A stretch of DNA of 64,000 nt from Mesorhizobium sp. CA14 (GTDB taxonomy: Bacteria; Pseudomonadota; Alphaproteobacteria; Rhizobiales; Rhizobiaceae): assembly GCF_020165195.1 (NCBI RefSeq), contig NZ_JAIUHR010000015.1, positions 62,001 to 126,000 of the forward strand, given 5' to 3'. The translations under genes were made by a program, and so were the position numbers. The notes below the pieces were generated by a model that ran no database searches, was not told the DNA's origin, and worked only from the letters and a program-made list of their open reading frames with translations. Shown one piece after another: positions 7,916 through 18,620 of the stretch (position 1 is its first letter; every line of letters begins with the position of its first letter).

Positions 7916-8812
7916 GTGGACACGATCGAGAACACCCTGACGTCCCGGCCCGCCTTGCCGCCGGCCGCCGCTCCTTTGCCTGCCGCGCAGCGTGTTGCCG
8001 GGCGAGCCAGGCTTTTCTGCGGCAAGAGCGATGGCCGCACGCGCCTACAGCGCCTCTACCAGGACGGATCGGCCAAGATCCGCCTGCCGGCGGTGCAAGG
8101 CGATCCGCTCGAGGCGGTGCTCATCAACACGGCTGGCGGGCTGACCGGCGGCGACCGCCTCGGCTGGACGGTCGAGGTTGGCACCGATGCCTCGGCCTCC
8201 ATCACCACCCAGGCCTGCGAGAAGGTCTATCGCGCCGCCGCCGACAGGGCCGAGATAAGCGTCGGCCTGCGGGTCGGTCCGGGCGGCCGCCTCGCCTGGC
8301 TGCCGCAGGAAACCATCGTCTTCGACCGCGCCGCCTTCGTCCGCACGCTGGATGTCGAGCTTGGCGACGATGCCGAGGCATTGATGCTCGAAGCCACGCT
8401 GTTCGGCCGGCTTGCGATGGGCGAGCGGATGGTTCAAGGCAGTTTCCATGACCGCTGGCGGGTTCGCCAGGGCGGTGCGCTCGTCCATGCGGAGGATTTC
8501 CGGCTCGGCCCGGACATCGCCGCAACGCTCCAGCGGCGGGCGGCGACCGGCGGCGCGCTTGCCGTCGCCACGGTGCTGCTCGTTTCGCCGCAAGCGGAAG
8601 ATCTGCTGGACAAGGTCCGGGCCATCATCGGCGATCCCGGCATCGGCGGCTGGGGCGGCTGGGGCGGCGCCAGCTTCTGGAGCGTCGGCCGATCTGGCAA
8701 GCTTCTTGCGAGGCTCTGTGCCGGCGACGGCTACCAGCTCCGCAAGCGGCTGGTTCCGCTCGTCGAACTGCTCAATGGGCGGGCGGGCCTGCCCAAATTG
8801 TGGTCACTCTGA
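7916..8812 (+). CDS. ureD: Urease accessory protein UreD (UreH)
   Basis: A 298-residue scaffold protein that, with UreF and UreG, forms the complex delivering nickel to apo-urease. Family features include LINTAGGLTGGDRL near residue 60, the ITTQACEKVYRA stretch, WLPQETIVFDRA and EATLFGRLAMGE. The start is GTG at 7916; no ATG is available nearby that keeps the conserved N-terminus. It is the first gene of the urease locus, 21 bases before ureA, and about 200 bases from the divergent NodF-like gene, so the shared upstream region must hold both promoters. Confidence 0.95.
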   Translation: MDTIENTLTSRPALPPAAAPLPAAQRVAGRARLFCGKSDGRTRLQRLYQDGSAKIRLPAVQGDPLEAVLINTAGGLTGGDRLGWTVEVGTDASASITTQACEKVYRAAADRAEISVGLRVGPGGRLAWLPQETIVFDRAAFVRTLDVELGDDAEALMLEATLFGRLAMGERMVQGSFHDRWRVRQGGALVHAEDFRLGPDIAATLQRRAATGGALAVATVLLVSPQAEDLLDKVRAIIGDPGIGGWGGWGGASFWSVGRSGKLLARLCAGDGYQLRKRLVPLVELLNGRAGLPKLWSL

Positions 8813-8833
8813 TCTGAAATACCGGGACATTGC

Positions 8834-9136
8834 ATGAATCTTACGCCGCGTGAAAAAGATAAGCTGCTTATCGCCATGGCGGCGATGGTGGCGCGCAAGC
8901 GCCTGGAGCGCGGCGTCAAGCTCAACCATCCCGAAGCCATCGCCCTGATCACGGACTTCGTCGTCGAAGGCGCGCGCGATGGCCGCCCGGTCGCGGAACT
9001 GATGGAGGCGGGCGCCCATGTCGTCACCCGCGCCCAGGTCATGGACGGCATCGCCGAGATGATCCACGACGTCCAGGTCGAAGCGACGTTCCCCGACGGC
9101 ACCAAGCTGGTGACCGTGCACGAACCGATCCGGTGA
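8834..9136 (+). CDS. ureA: Urease gamma subunit
   Basis: A 100-residue gamma subunit, the standard length for separate bacterial UreA. It opens with [16 protein letters not shown] and has the conserved [11 protein letters not shown] and VMDGIAEMI. It packs with UreB and UreC in the (abc)3 urease trimer in the cytoplasm, which hydrolyses urea to ammonia and carbamate. It lies between ureD and a DUF1272 gene. Confidence 0.98.
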   Translation: MNLTPREKDKLLIAMAAMVARKRLERGVKLNHPEAIALITDFVVEGARDGRPVAELMEAGAHVVTRAQVMDGIAEMIHDVQVEATFPDGTKLVTVHEPIR

Positions 9137-9148
9137 GGAGGAAGACCG

Positions 9149-9403
9149 ATGCTGGAGCTCAGGCCCAATTGCGAATGCTGCGACAAGGATCTGCCGCCGG
9201 AGGCGACCGATGCGCTGATCTGCACCTTCGAATGCACCTTCTGCGCCGACTGCGTGGACAATGTTCTGGGCGGCGTCTGCCCCAATTGCGGCGGCAATTT
9301 CGCGCCGCGGCCGATCCGGCCGGCCGGCAAGCTGACGAAATATCCGCCATCGACCAAACGCGTGCTCAAGGCCGAAGGCTGCGGCCCGCGCAAAGTCGCC
9401 TAA
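9149..9403 (+). CDS. DUF1272 small cysteine-rich (zinc-ribbon-like) protein
   Basis: An 84-residue protein whose first 55 residues carry four paired-cysteine motifs (CECC, the CTFECTFCADC group, CPNC), as in DUF1272 proteins. These pairs should bind zinc or another metal. The ATG at 9149 follows GAGGAAG. It sits 12 bases after ureA and 25 bases before the HupE/UreJ gene, inside the urease operon. That position is a hint of a metal-related role in urease assembly, but the family has no established function that I know of. Confidence 0.85.
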   Translation: MLELRPNCECCDKDLPPEATDALICTFECTFCADCVDNVLGGVCPNCGGNFAPRPIRPAGKLTKYPPSTKRVLKAEGCGPRKVA

Positions 9404-9428
9404 CCGGGTCAATTGGAAGGGCAGAAAG

Positions 9429-10022
9429 ATGATCCCCGCTTCGACGAAACGAACCACACTTGCCGCGATCCTTTTCCTGGCAGCGGCCATGCCGGCCTAC
9501 GCCCATGTCGGCGCAGGCTCCACCTCGTCCTTCGCCGCCGGCTTCGCGCACCCGCTGTCCGGCCTCGACCATATGACCGTGATGATCGCCGTCGGCCTGT
9601 GGGCGGCGCTGAAGGGCGGCAAGGCGGTTCTTGCCTGGCCGCTCGCCTTTGTCGGCGTGATGCTGGTTGGCGCAGCACTTGGCATGCTGCATGTGCCGGT
9701 GCCCTTCGTCGAGCCGGGCATCCTCGCCTCCGTCGTGGCGCTCGGTCTGCTGGTGGCGCTGGCGATCGACCTGCCGGTCTCCGCCGGTGTCGCCATCATC
9801 GGCCTGTTCGCCTTGTTCCACGGCCACGCGCACGGCACGGAGGTGCCGGAAAATGCCGTCGGGCTGGAATACATGGCGGGTTTCGCGGTGGCCACGGCGC
9901 TGCTGCACGGCATCGGCATCGCCGCGGCTCTCGGCCTCGGCCTGCGTTTCCGCGGCCTGGTGCGCGCCGCCGGCGCCGCGTGTGCTGCGGTCGGCGTCGG
10001 CCTCGCCTTCGGCGTGCTGTGA
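9429..10022 (+). CDS. HupE/UreJ family nickel-transport-type membrane protein
   Basis: A 197-residue inner-membrane protein with a cleavable leader (ending AMPAYAH) and about six hydrophobic segments. The motif HPLSGLDHM near residue 40 and FHGHAHG near 132 are signature His motifs of HupE/UreJ permeases, which take up nickel (or cobalt) for hydrogenase or urease. It lies between the DUF1272 gene and ureB (8-base gap), so it most likely supplies nickel to this urease. It could be named ureJ by position; I leave the symbol open because both names are used. Confidence 0.9.
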   Translation: MIPASTKRTTLAAILFLAAAMPAYAHVGAGSTSSFAAGFAHPLSGLDHMTVMIAVGLWAALKGGKAVLAWPLAFVGVMLVGAALGMLHVPVPFVEPGILASVVALGLLVALAIDLPVSAGVAIIGLFALFHGHAHGTEVPENAVGLEYMAGFAVATALLHGIGIAAALGLGLRFRGLVRAAGAACAAVGVGLAFGVL

Positions 10023-10030
10023 GGGGCGCG

Positions 10031-10336
10031 ATGATCCCCGGCGAAGTCATCACGGCCAGAGGCGACATCGAGCTCAACAAAGGGTTGCCGGCAGTGACGC
10101 TCAAGGTCGCCAACACCGGCGACCGGCCGATCCAGGTCGGCAGCCACTATCATTTCTACGAGACCAATGAGGGCCTGAAATTCGACCGCGAGCGTGCGCG
10201 CGGCATGCGGCTCGATATCGCCGCCGGCACGGCCATGCGCTTCGAGCCGGGACAGGAGCGCGACGTCACCCTGGTGCCGCTGGGCGGCAAGCGCGAGGTC
10301 TATGGTTTCCAGCAGAAGGTGATGGGAAAGCTGTGA
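10031..10336 (+). CDS. ureB: Urease beta subunit
   Basis: A 101-residue beta subunit with the typical start [16 protein letters not shown] and [10 protein letters not shown]. It forms the second subunit of the urease trimer. The ATG at 10031 lies 8 bases after the HupE/UreJ stop. Unusually, the next plus-strand gene is not ureC. Two minus-strand genes (10354-11334) intervene, so ureC begins 1165 bases downstream. Confidence 0.98.
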   Translation: MIPGEVITARGDIELNKGLPAVTLKVANTGDRPIQVGSHYHFYETNEGLKFDRERARGMRLDIAAGTAMRFEPGQERDVTLVPLGGKREVYGFQQKVMGKL

Positions 10337-10353
10337 GATCCGGCGCGCTCACA

Positions 10354-10839
10354 TCACTTCGGCGGCTTGGCGGCGGCATAGATGACGACCTTCCCCGGAT
10401 TGTCGAACTCCACGGCGAGCACGTCCTCGGCCTGCACGCGTCGCGAATCGATCGCGTTGAAGAGCAAGGCGTTCGCCTCGATCTCCTGGCGCAATTCGGC
10501 GACATCCTCCTGATGCTGCTTCACCTTGTTCTCGATAGCGGGCGGCGGCCCGCCTTCGCTGCGCGCCGCGTCGGTCAGGAAGACGATGTCGACCGTATCG
10601 AGCTTGGTGATCTTGCGCACCGCGCCGATATTCTCGCGGGTGCGGTCGATGGCAGTGATGACCTTTCCGGCCTCCGTCGTGGAGAGCGCCTCTTCCTGCC
10701 GGACATCGGAATCGACGATTGCCGCGGCAGGCCGGCCGTTGTCCAGCGGCTGCGCCGCGGACGCCGCATGGGCGGCGATCATGAAAAGCGTGGCGGCAGC
10801 CACGGGACTCCATTTTGCAAAAGGCGGGGCAATCGCCAT
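10354..10839 (-). CDS. Secreted protein of unknown function in the ureB-ureC gap
   Basis: A 161-residue protein with a clear Sec signal peptide (hydrophobic stretch ending about AAHAASAAQ). The ATG at 10839 has AGGAG 7 bases upstream. A longer in-frame start at 10956 lacks one. The mature part is helical and Glu/Lys-rich (VKQHQEDVAELRQEIEANA) and contains LDTVDIVFLTDAARSEGG. I do not recognise the family. It is on the strand opposite to the urease genes and may share a promoter region with the next minus-strand gene. It likely acts in the periplasm. Confidence 0.75.
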   Translation of the reverse strand: MAIAPPFAKWSPVAAATLFMIAAHAASAAQPLDNGRPAAAIVDSDVRQEEALSTTEAGKVITAIDRTRENIGAVRKITKLDTVDIVFLTDAARSEGGPPPAIENKVKQHQEDVAELRQEIEANALLFNAIDSRRVQAEDVLAVEFDNPGKVVIYAAAKPPK

Positions 10840-10956
10840 CGCTCGCTCCTGACTGAACTCGTGGCGGGGCGAAAACAGCAAAACGGTCCTGTCTGGCCGC
10901 AGGTTCCCTTCAAAGGCCGGCAGGCGGACCGCAAGGCGGCCCGCCAAGGCACGCAA

Positions 10957-11334
10957 TCAGCTCGCTTTCTTGGTGATCAGCGTCAGCGCGCCATTGGGCT
11001 GCATGCTGGCGGCGATCACCTGCGCCGAGCTCATGCCCTTGGCTTCGAGCGCGGATTTCACCTTGGGCGTGGCGTCGATCGACTTGCGCAATGTCTGCAG
11101 GCCGGCATCGCCGCGCTGCGCCACGATCTGATTGACCTGCGTCTGCGCGTCCTTGGGCAATTCAGTGATGTCGACGATGTTGACGCTCTGGATCGTCGGC
11201 GCAGCGGGCTGTCCCTTCGGCGCGGCCGGTGCGCTCGGCGCGGGGCTGGGCTGCGGCGTCGGCTGCTGCTGGGCGATCGCGGCACCCGCCATCATCAGGG
11301 TGGCGGTCGCGGCGAGAAGAATCGTGTTGCGCAT
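10957..11334 (-). CDS. Secreted Pro/Gln-rich protein of unknown function
   Basis: A 125-residue protein with a signal peptide (LLAATATLMMAGAAIA, cleavage before QQQ). A low-complexity linker rich in Pro, Ala and Gln (residues about 22-50) follows, then a compact 75-residue domain (IVDITELPKDAQTQV, LITKKAS at the end). The ATG at 11334 has GGAAGGA 6 bases upstream, better than the in-frame ATG at 11349. It precedes the other secreted-protein gene on the same strand (117-base gap). It starts about 170 bases from ureC and diverges from it. Function unknown; a periplasmic or cell-surface role is inferred. Confidence 0.75.
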   Translation of the reverse strand: MRNTILLAATATLMMAGAAIAQQQPTPQPSPAPSAPAAPKGQPAAPTIQSVNIVDITELPKDAQTQVNQIVAQRGDAGLQTLRKSIDATPKVKSALEAKGMSSAQVIAASMQPNGALTLITKKAS

Positions 11335-11501
11335 GGATATTCCTTCCATCGATTGGGCAAACGGTCGTTTTGGGCTGACCGGGGCACCTCAACCGCCAAA
11401 TGGGCGCGCAAAGTGTCGTCGAGCGGGTCATTGCGTGACCATTGGATGGCGACAATGTGGACCCCGCGCTCAATCAACCGGAATTTCGGGAGCAATCGCT
11501 G

Positions 11502-13214
<1,713 letters not shown>

Positions 13215-13309
13215 TAGCGGCGGCTGATCGGCGAATGGGCAAATATCGTTGCGGCTCGCGCGCGCAGACCGCAATATGCGGCAAAGCAGCAGCCGCATTG
13301 TGATTACGC

Positions 13310-13903
13310 ATGCCCACCGAAATCGCCTCCCCGCACGACATCTTCCCGCATATCCGCATCGTCATGGGCATGGTGATCGGCCTTGGCGTCACGCGGCTGC
13401 TTTCGGGAACGGCCCGCATCGTCCAGCATCCGGGCCAGTACCGGATCTACGCGGTGCATCTCGCCTGGGTCGCCTCGGTGCTGCTGATGCTGGTGCATTT
13501 CTGGTGGTGGGAGTTCGGGCTCTACGCCATCGAGAACTGGACCTTCGGAAAATACCTTTTCATCATCTTCTATGCCATCACGCTGTTCCTGCTCTGCGCG
13601 TTGCTGTTTCCGGATTCGATGCTCGACTACACCTCCTACGAGGACTATTTCTACTCGCGCCGCGCCTGGTTTTTCGGCCTGCTTGGCGCGACCTATCTGC
13701 TCGACGTTATCGACACGCTGCTCAAGGGTCCGGAGCATTTCGCCCGCTTCGGCAATGAATATCTGTTCCGCACACCGGTCTTCGTCGCGCTCTGCGTCGC
13801 CGCGATCCTGGTCCGCGACCGTCGCTTCCACATCGCTTTCGTCGCGGCGACGCTGATCTACCAGATATCGTTCATCCTGCGGCTGTTCGACACCATCGTC
13901 TGA
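13310..13903 (+). CDS. Polytopic membrane protein in the urease locus, function unknown
   Basis: A 197-residue protein with about five to six hydrophobic segments and a conserved-looking cytosolic start (MPTEIASPHDIFPHIRIVMG). Several Trp/Tyr-rich stretches occur (VHFWWWEFGLYAIENW, YEDYFYSRRAWFFGLL). No known transporter motif was recognised. It lies 95 bases after ureC and 45 bases before a GST gene, on the same strand. It is probably co-transcribed with the urease accessory genes, which does not prove a urease role. Confidence 0.75.
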   Translation: MPTEIASPHDIFPHIRIVMGMVIGLGVTRLLSGTARIVQHPGQYRIYAVHLAWVASVLLMLVHFWWWEFGLYAIENWTFGKYLFIIFYAITLFLLCALLFPDSMLDYTSYEDYFYSRRAWFFGLLGATYLLDVIDTLLKGPEHFARFGNEYLFRTPVFVALCVAAILVRDRRFHIAFVAATLIYQISFILRLFDTIV

Positions 13904-13948
13904 GCGTTCGCGATGCGGTAGGGTTCTCTGAAAGGCAAGAGTTCAACC

Positions 13949-14554
13949 ATGTACAAGGCCGTCGGATCGCGCGGCTCCCGGGTCAGCCGGGTGCTCTGGA
14001 TGCTCGAGGAGCTCGGGCAGCCCTATGAATTCGTCGAGGTCAAATTGCGCTCGCCGGAAGCCTATGCGCTCAACCCTTCCGGCAAGGTGCCGATCCTCAT
14101 CGACGGCGACCTGAAAATCACAGATTCGGCGGCGATCTGCGTCTATCTGGCGGACAAGCATGCCGACAAAGGCATGGGCGCCAATCCGGGTGTCGCCGGG
14201 CGCGCCGAGATGGACTCCTGGATGCATTTCGCCCAGAGCGAATTGGAAGCGCCGCTGTGGAACAAGCTGCGTCACCGGTTCCTGTTGCCCAAGGACGTCC
14301 GCGTCGATGTTGGTCCGGCCGCGGCTTATGATTTCGCATCCGAAATAAAAGCGCTGGATCGCCGGCTTGGCGACAAGCCCTTCGCTTTGGGCGACCGCTT
14401 CTCGGCCGTTGACGTATTGCTGGGCGATATGGGGGGCTGGGCCCGTGCAGGCCGTTTCCCGATCGGGTCGGACCGGGTAAACGCCTATTTCGATCGTGTC
14501 CTTCAGCGCCCCGCCCGTGCAAGGGCGCAAGCCAATGGCGGAGCCATGAAATGA
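13949..14554 (+). CDS. Glutathione S-transferase family protein
   Basis: A 201-residue GST-fold protein. It has an N-terminal thioredoxin-like domain with Ser residues in the active-site region ([18 protein letters not shown]), the cis-Pro motif SGKVPILI and the glutathione-binding [13 protein letters not shown]. The C-terminal helical domain contains [13 protein letters not shown]. Its stop overlaps the ureE start in ATGA, so it is translationally coupled to ureE. A redox or nickel-glutathione function is tempting but has no direct evidence. Confidence 0.88.
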   Translation: MYKAVGSRGSRVSRVLWMLEELGQPYEFVEVKLRSPEAYALNPSGKVPILIDGDLKITDSAAICVYLADKHADKGMGANPGVAGRAEMDSWMHFAQSELEAPLWNKLRHRFLLPKDVRVDVGPAAAYDFASEIKALDRRLGDKPFALGDRFSAVDVLLGDMGGWARAGRFPIGSDRVNAYFDRVLQRPARARAQANGGAMK

Positions 14555-15132
14555 AGCTCAACATTAACACCGATTTCACCAAATTCCCGCGTGCCGTTTC
14601 GATGCTTGCCGCCGGCGACCCGGCTTTGACCGCACCCTACGACAAAGCCGTGCTGCCGCATGACGAGCGGCATCTGCGCCGCCGCGCCATCGAGACCGCG
14701 GCCGGCGAAAAGGTGCTGGTCGATCTGCCCGAGCCGGTGGCGCTGAACAATGGCGACCGGCTGGTGCTAGAAGACGGCCGCCAGCTCGAAATCGTCGCGG
14801 CACCCGAGGAGGTCTACGACATCCGCGCCCGCGACGCGGTTCATCTCACCGAGCTTGCTTGGCACATCGGCAACCGTCATCTTGCCGCGGCGATCGAGGC
14901 GGACCGCATCCTCATCCTGCGCGATCACGTCATCAAGGCGATGCTCGAAGGTCTCGGCGCCACGGTGAGCGAGGTCTCGCAGCCGTTCAGCCCGGTGCGT
15001 GGGGCCTATTCCGGACATGGCCGCGACCACGGCCATTCGAATGATCACGATCATGACCACCACGGCCATGATCACGATCACCACGATCATGGGCACGACC
15101 ATCACCACGGCCACCACCATCATCATGACTGA
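14551..15132 (+). CDS. ureE: Urease accessory nickel chaperone UreE with long His-rich tail
   Basis: A 193-residue nickel metallochaperone. The first 155 residues are the two-domain UreE core ([19 protein letters not shown], then [17 protein letters not shown] with the conserved metal-binding His). The last 38 residues or so are more than half His, mixed with Asp and Gly (for example [15 protein letters not shown]). Such tails store several nickel ions per monomer. The gene overlaps the GST upstream by 4 bases and ureF downstream by 8 bases. Confidence 0.97.
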   Translation: MKLNINTDFTKFPRAVSMLAAGDPALTAPYDKAVLPHDERHLRRRAIETAAGEKVLVDLPEPVALNNGDRLVLEDGRQLEIVAAPEEVYDIRARDAVHLTELAWHIGNRHLAAAIEADRILILRDHVIKAMLEGLGATVSEVSQPFSPVRGAYSGHGRDHGHSNDHDHDHHGHDHDHHDHGHDHHHGHHHHHD

Positions 15133-15796
15133 GGAGCTTTCCAGCGTCGCGCTGCTGCGGCTGATGGCCTGGCTGTCGCCGTCCTTTCCGGTCGGTGGCT
15201 TCTCTTACAGCCACGGCCTCGAACGCGCCGTGCAGGACGGGCTGATCGCCGATCGCGACGATCTTGCGGGCTGGCTCGAAACGCTGGTCGAGATCGGCTC
15301 GGGCTGGAACGATGCCGTGCTCTTCGCCGAAAGCTGGCGCCGCGGACGGGACGGTGGCGATCTCAGCGAGGTTGCCGCGCTGGCCGAGGCGCTCGCCGGG
15401 TCGCGGGAGCGTCATCTCGAAACCATGCTGCAGGGCACGGCTTTTCTCCAGGCGGCGTCCGCCTGGTCGTCTCCGGTGCTGCAGCGCCTGCCGGCCGATT
15501 GCCCCTATTGCGTTGCAGTCGGTGCCGTTGCAGGCAGCAGCGGCATCGGCCTTTCGGATGCGCTTTCCGCCTTCCTGCAGGCTTTCTTCTCCAATCTCGT
15601 GCAGGCGGCAATCAGGTTGGGCGTCGTCGGCCAGGTCGATGCCGTCGCATTGTTAGCCGGCTTCGAATCACTGGCGCTGGCGACTGCGTCGCGCGCCGCC
15701 GCTTCCAGCCTGAACGATCTGGGCGGCGCGGCCTTCATGTCCGACATAGCGGCGATGCAGCACGAAACCCAATATTCGCGGCTGTTCCGCTCATGA
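15125..15796 (+). CDS. ureF: Urease accessory protein UreF
   Basis: A 223-residue all-helical protein that works with UreD and UreG in GTP-dependent nickel insertion. It has [24 protein letters not shown] near the N-terminus (a hallmark of UreF), [14 protein letters not shown] and a C-terminal Q-Y-SRLFRS. The ATG at 15125 lies within the end of ureE (8-base overlap) and the stop overlaps the next start in ATGA. No defects were seen. Confidence 0.96.
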   Translation: MTEELSSVALLRLMAWLSPSFPVGGFSYSHGLERAVQDGLIADRDDLAGWLETLVEIGSGWNDAVLFAESWRRGRDGGDLSEVAALAEALAGSRERHLETMLQGTAFLQAASAWSSPVLQRLPADCPYCVAVGAVAGSSGIGLSDALSAFLQAFFSNLVQAAIRLGVVGQVDAVALLAGFESLALATASRAAASSLNDLGGAAFMSDIAAMQHETQYSRLFRS

Positions 15797-16233
15797 TCGT
15801 GCTTGCCGTCATCCTCTCCTTCGTCCTGCTCCTGGTCACCACGCTGCATGTCTACTGGGGTATAGGCGGCATCTGGCCGGGCATGGACCAGGCATCCTGC
15901 GCCCGCGCCGTCGTCGGCTTCCGCGGCGTCGATGAGATGCCGTCGTCATTCGCGAGTTTTGCTGTCGCGGCCTGCCTGGCATTGGCGACGCTCTGGCCGC
16001 TGGCGCTCGCTGGCGTGTTCGCAACGCCCTTTCCGCGGGGAGGGTTGGCCGCCACGGCGTTGATGATCGGCTTCGTCTTCTTCGGCCGCGGTATTGCCGG
16101 CTTCACGCCCTGGTGGCGCCGGCTTGCGCCCGAACAGCCTTTCGCGCGGCTTGACCAAAGCCTTTATTCGCCGCTTTGCCTCTTGATCGGGGCAGGCTTC
16201 GCAATCCTTGCCATCACGGAGTTTCCGGCATGA
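15793..16233 (+). CDS. DUF3995 family membrane protein
   Basis: A 146-residue protein with four hydrophobic segments: near the start ([21 protein letters not shown]), around 55-75, around 80-100, and at the C-terminus. The [12 protein letters not shown] motif and the late [19 protein letters not shown] are typical of DUF3995 proteins. It is coupled by 4-base overlaps to ureF in front and ureG behind, so it is made together with the nickel-insertion proteins. The function is unknown. Its tight placement makes it a candidate membrane accessory factor for urease or nickel. Confidence 0.85.
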   Translation: MIVLAVILSFVLLLVTTLHVYWGIGGIWPGMDQASCARAVVGFRGVDEMPSSFASFAVAACLALATLWPLALAGVFATPFPRGGLAATALMIGFVFFGRGIAGFTPWWRRLAPEQPFARLDQSLYSPLCLLIGAGFAILAITEFPA

Positions 16234-16862
16234 CATCGAAAAACGGTCCTCTTCGCATCGGCATCGGCGGCCCGGTCGGCTCCGGCAAGACGACGCTCAC
16301 CGAAAAGCTCTGCAAGGCGCTGCGCGACGATTTCTCGATCGCCGTCGTCACCAACGACATCTACACCAAGGAAGATGCGATGATGCTCGCGCGGCTACAG
16401 GCATTGCCCGAGGAGCGTATCGTTGGCGTCGAGACCGGCGGCTGCCCGCATACGGCCATTCGCGAGGATGCCTCGATCAATTTGCGCGCCATTGCCGAGC
16501 TGAACAAGAAATTCCCCGACCTCGACATCATCTTCATCGAATCCGGCGGCGACAACCTCGCCGCCACCTTCTCGCCGGACCTTGCCGACTTGACGCTTTA
16601 CGTCATCTCGGTCTGCCAGGGCGAGGAGATCCCGCGCAAGGGCGGCCCGGCCATCACCCGCTCGGATTTCCTGATCATCAACAAGAGCGATCTGGCGCCC
16701 TATGTGAACGTCAATCTCGACGTTATGGAGAGCGACGCCGGCCGCATGCGCGGCAAAAGGCCGTTCGGCTTCACCGACCTGTCGCGTGGCAAGGGTTTGC
16801 AGGAAGTGATCGACTTCATCGTCGAGCAGGGCGGGCTGCAGTCGGCGCGCCCGGCGGCTTGA
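16230..16862 (+). CDS. ureG: Urease accessory GTPase UreG
   Basis: A 210-residue SIMIBI-class GTPase that provides the energy for nickel delivery. The P-loop GGPVGSGKT is at residues 13-21. The metal-binding CPH motif is in [14 protein letters not shown], and [16 protein letters not shown] and [10 protein letters not shown] (the NKxD guanine motif) follow. The start overlaps the DUF3995 stop by 4 bases. It is the last ure gene of the locus. Confidence 0.98.
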   Translation: MTSKNGPLRIGIGGPVGSGKTTLTEKLCKALRDDFSIAVVTNDIYTKEDAMMLARLQALPEERIVGVETGGCPHTAIREDASINLRAIAELNKKFPDLDIIFIESGGDNLAATFSPDLADLTLYVISVCQGEEIPRKGGPAITRSDFLIINKSDLAPYVNVNLDVMESDAGRMRGKRPFGFTDLSRGKGLQEVIDFIVEQGGLQSARPAA

Positions 16863-16944
16863 TCCGCTGAGCCAGCGTTTATCGGTTGCTGGCAGCCGCC
16901 ATGCGCGGCATTCTCGGAACACAAACCCGAGCGGAGGATTTTCG

Positions 16945-17712
16945 ATGAGCCTTGCCCGCCTGCACAAGGAACCGCTGAGCAACCTGCCTTACTATGAGGA
17001 GCGGGTCGATCTTGCCGCCGCCTTCCGCTGGACGGCGCGGCTCAACATGCATGAGGCGGTGGCAAACCACTTCTCGCTGTCCGTCAACGAGGATGGCACG
17101 AAGTTCCTTATGAACCCCAACCAGGTGCATTTCTCGCGCATCAAGGCGAGCGACCTGCTCCTGATCGACGCCAACGATCCCGACACGCTGTCCGGCCCCA
17201 ACGCGCCTGACCCGACCGCGTGGGGTCTGCATGGCGCCATCCACCGCAACGTTCCGCATGCGCGCTGCGTCATGCATGTCCATTCGATCCACGCCACCGT
17301 GCTTGCCTCACTGGCCGATTCGACGTTGCCGCCGGTCGACCAGAACTCGGCCATGTTCTTCAACCGCCATGTCGTCGACGCCAATTATGGCGGGCTGGCC
17401 TTCGAGGAAGAGGGCGAGCGCTGCTCGCAGCTTCTGACCGACCCGAAGGTCAAGGTGATGGTCATGGGCAATCACGGCGTGATGGTCATCGGCGACACCG
17501 TCGCCGACACCTTCAACCGCATGTTCTATTTCGAGCGCGCCGCCGAGACCTACATCAAGGCGCTGTGGACCGGCCGCCCGCTGCGCACGCTCTCCGACGA
17601 GATCGCCGAGAAGACCGCGCGCGAAATGGACGATTACCCGGGCCAGGCCGAGCGCCATCTGGCCGAGCTGAAGGCGATCCTCGACGAGGAAGAGCCGGTC
17701 TACCGGAATTGA
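16945..17712 (+). CDS. Class II aldolase/adducin family protein
   Basis: A 255-residue cytoplasmic enzyme of the class II aldolase/adducin fold, which includes zinc-dependent fuculose- and ribulose-phosphate aldolases and epimerases. Metal ligands are visible in CVMHVHSIHATVLASL (HxH) and in the later GNHGVMVIG. EGERCSQLL and the NPNQVHFSRIKASDLLLID start are typical of an uncharacterised subgroup that also contains decarboxylases. A GGAGGATTTTCG ribosome site precedes the ATG. It follows ureG by 82 bases. No phosphate substrate or pathway can be assigned; the urease link is probably only positional. Confidence 0.8.
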   Translation: MSLARLHKEPLSNLPYYEERVDLAAAFRWTARLNMHEAVANHFSLSVNEDGTKFLMNPNQVHFSRIKASDLLLIDANDPDTLSGPNAPDPTAWGLHGAIHRNVPHARCVMHVHSIHATVLASLADSTLPPVDQNSAMFFNRHVVDANYGGLAFEEEGERCSQLLTDPKVKVMVMGNHGVMVIGDTVADTFNRMFYFERAAETYIKALWTGRPLRTLSDEIAEKTAREMDDYPGQAERHLAELKAILDEEEPVYRN

Positions 17713-17716
17713 TCTT

Positions 17717-17742
17717 CCTTCTCCCCGTTCACGGGGAGAAGG
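17717..17742. repeat. 12-bp-stem palindrome of the RIME-like family, between convergent genes
   Basis: CCTTCTCCCCGT (17717-17728) pairs perfectly with ACGGGGAGAAGG (17731-17742) around a 2-base loop, followed by GGATGAGGGGCAG. It lies between the ends of two convergent genes and could serve as a bidirectional terminator-like structure, though no T-tract is present. The right half codes for the last codons of the HAD gene. Confidence 0.75.
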
Positions 17743-18412
17743 TGCCGGCAGGCGGATGAGGGGCAGCGCTGACGCGGGGGCTCAGCCCCAATTGCGCTCG
17801 CAATTCCTCGGCGCTGTTGATGATGATCGCTCCGGCCGGACCTTCCATCGGCGCTTCCGGCCAGAAGATCGTCCTCATGCCGGCCGCCAGTCCGGCCATG
17901 GCGCCCGTGAGACTATCGTCGACGGCGAATGCGTCTGTCGGCTCGACCCCGGCCAGATAGGCGGCGCGCAGGAAGGGCTCGGGCAGCGGCTTGCCGTCGA
18001 TCACATCGTTGCGGCTGACCGTCAGCATACCGGGATAGGTCAGGCCGACAGCGCGAAGATTGGCATCGACGATCAACCGGTCGGAGTTGGACACCACCGC
18101 CTGCTCGACGCCGAGTGCGCGCAATTCGTTGAACACTTCGATCGCGCCGGGACGTGGCTTCAGCGTTGCCGCCAGCGGCAGATAGTGATCGTATTTGCGC
18201 ACGATCCAGTCGTCGAAGGGCAGGGCGAGGCCGAACTCGTCGCGCAGCATCTCGTAGACCGGCCATGCCGCGATGCCCAGCAGGCGCTCATGCAGGTCGG
18301 GCGGCGGAGCGATGCCGACGCTGCGCAGGGCCGCCGCGAGTGCCGCCTCGTGCAGCGGCTCGCTGTCGACCAGCGTTCCGTCCATATCCCAGAAAACGGC
18401 TTTCGGCGTCAT
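17729..18412 (-). CDS. HAD superfamily phosphatase (beta-phosphoglucomutase/Gph-like)
   Basis: A 227-residue cytoplasmic hydrolase. Motif I is FWDMDGTLVDSEPLH (nucleophile Asp and acid/base Asp), motif II is VVSNSDR, and motif IV is FAVDDSLTGAMAGLAAG. The helical cap between motifs I and II fits subclass I sugar-phosphate phosphatases or phosphoglycolate phosphatase. Substrate unknown. The C-terminal 12 or so residues (around APHPPAGTFSP) are encoded by the repeat at 17717 and its flank, so the natural end of the protein has probably been replaced by repeat sequence. A regulator and polyol genes follow on the other strand. Confidence 0.85.
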   Translation of the reverse strand: MTPKAVFWDMDGTLVDSEPLHEAALAAALRSVGIAPPPDLHERLLGIAAWPVYEMLRDEFGLALPFDDWIVRKYDHYLPLAATLKPRPGAIEVFNELRALGVEQAVVSNSDRLIVDANLRAVGLTYPGMLTVSRNDVIDGKPLPEPFLRAAYLAGVEPTDAFAVDDSLTGAMAGLAAGMRTIFWPEAPMEGPAGAIIINSAEELRAQLGLSPRVSAAPHPPAGTFSP

Positions 18413-18620
18413 GCGTGGCTCCTTTCGTCGATCCCCTTAGTCGGTTTCCCGGTGGAGATAAACCTCCCGCAGGCAAATGGTCGGAAGCACGACGAGTTGA
18501 TCCTTCGACAGCCTACGAGGCGCCCAAGCAATTGCTCTTTCGATAGACAATTGCGCGCTGAAATATTCGCGGTAAGCTATGGCGCCCGTTTCAGCATTCT
18601 TGCGGGCGGGGAGGCGAGAC

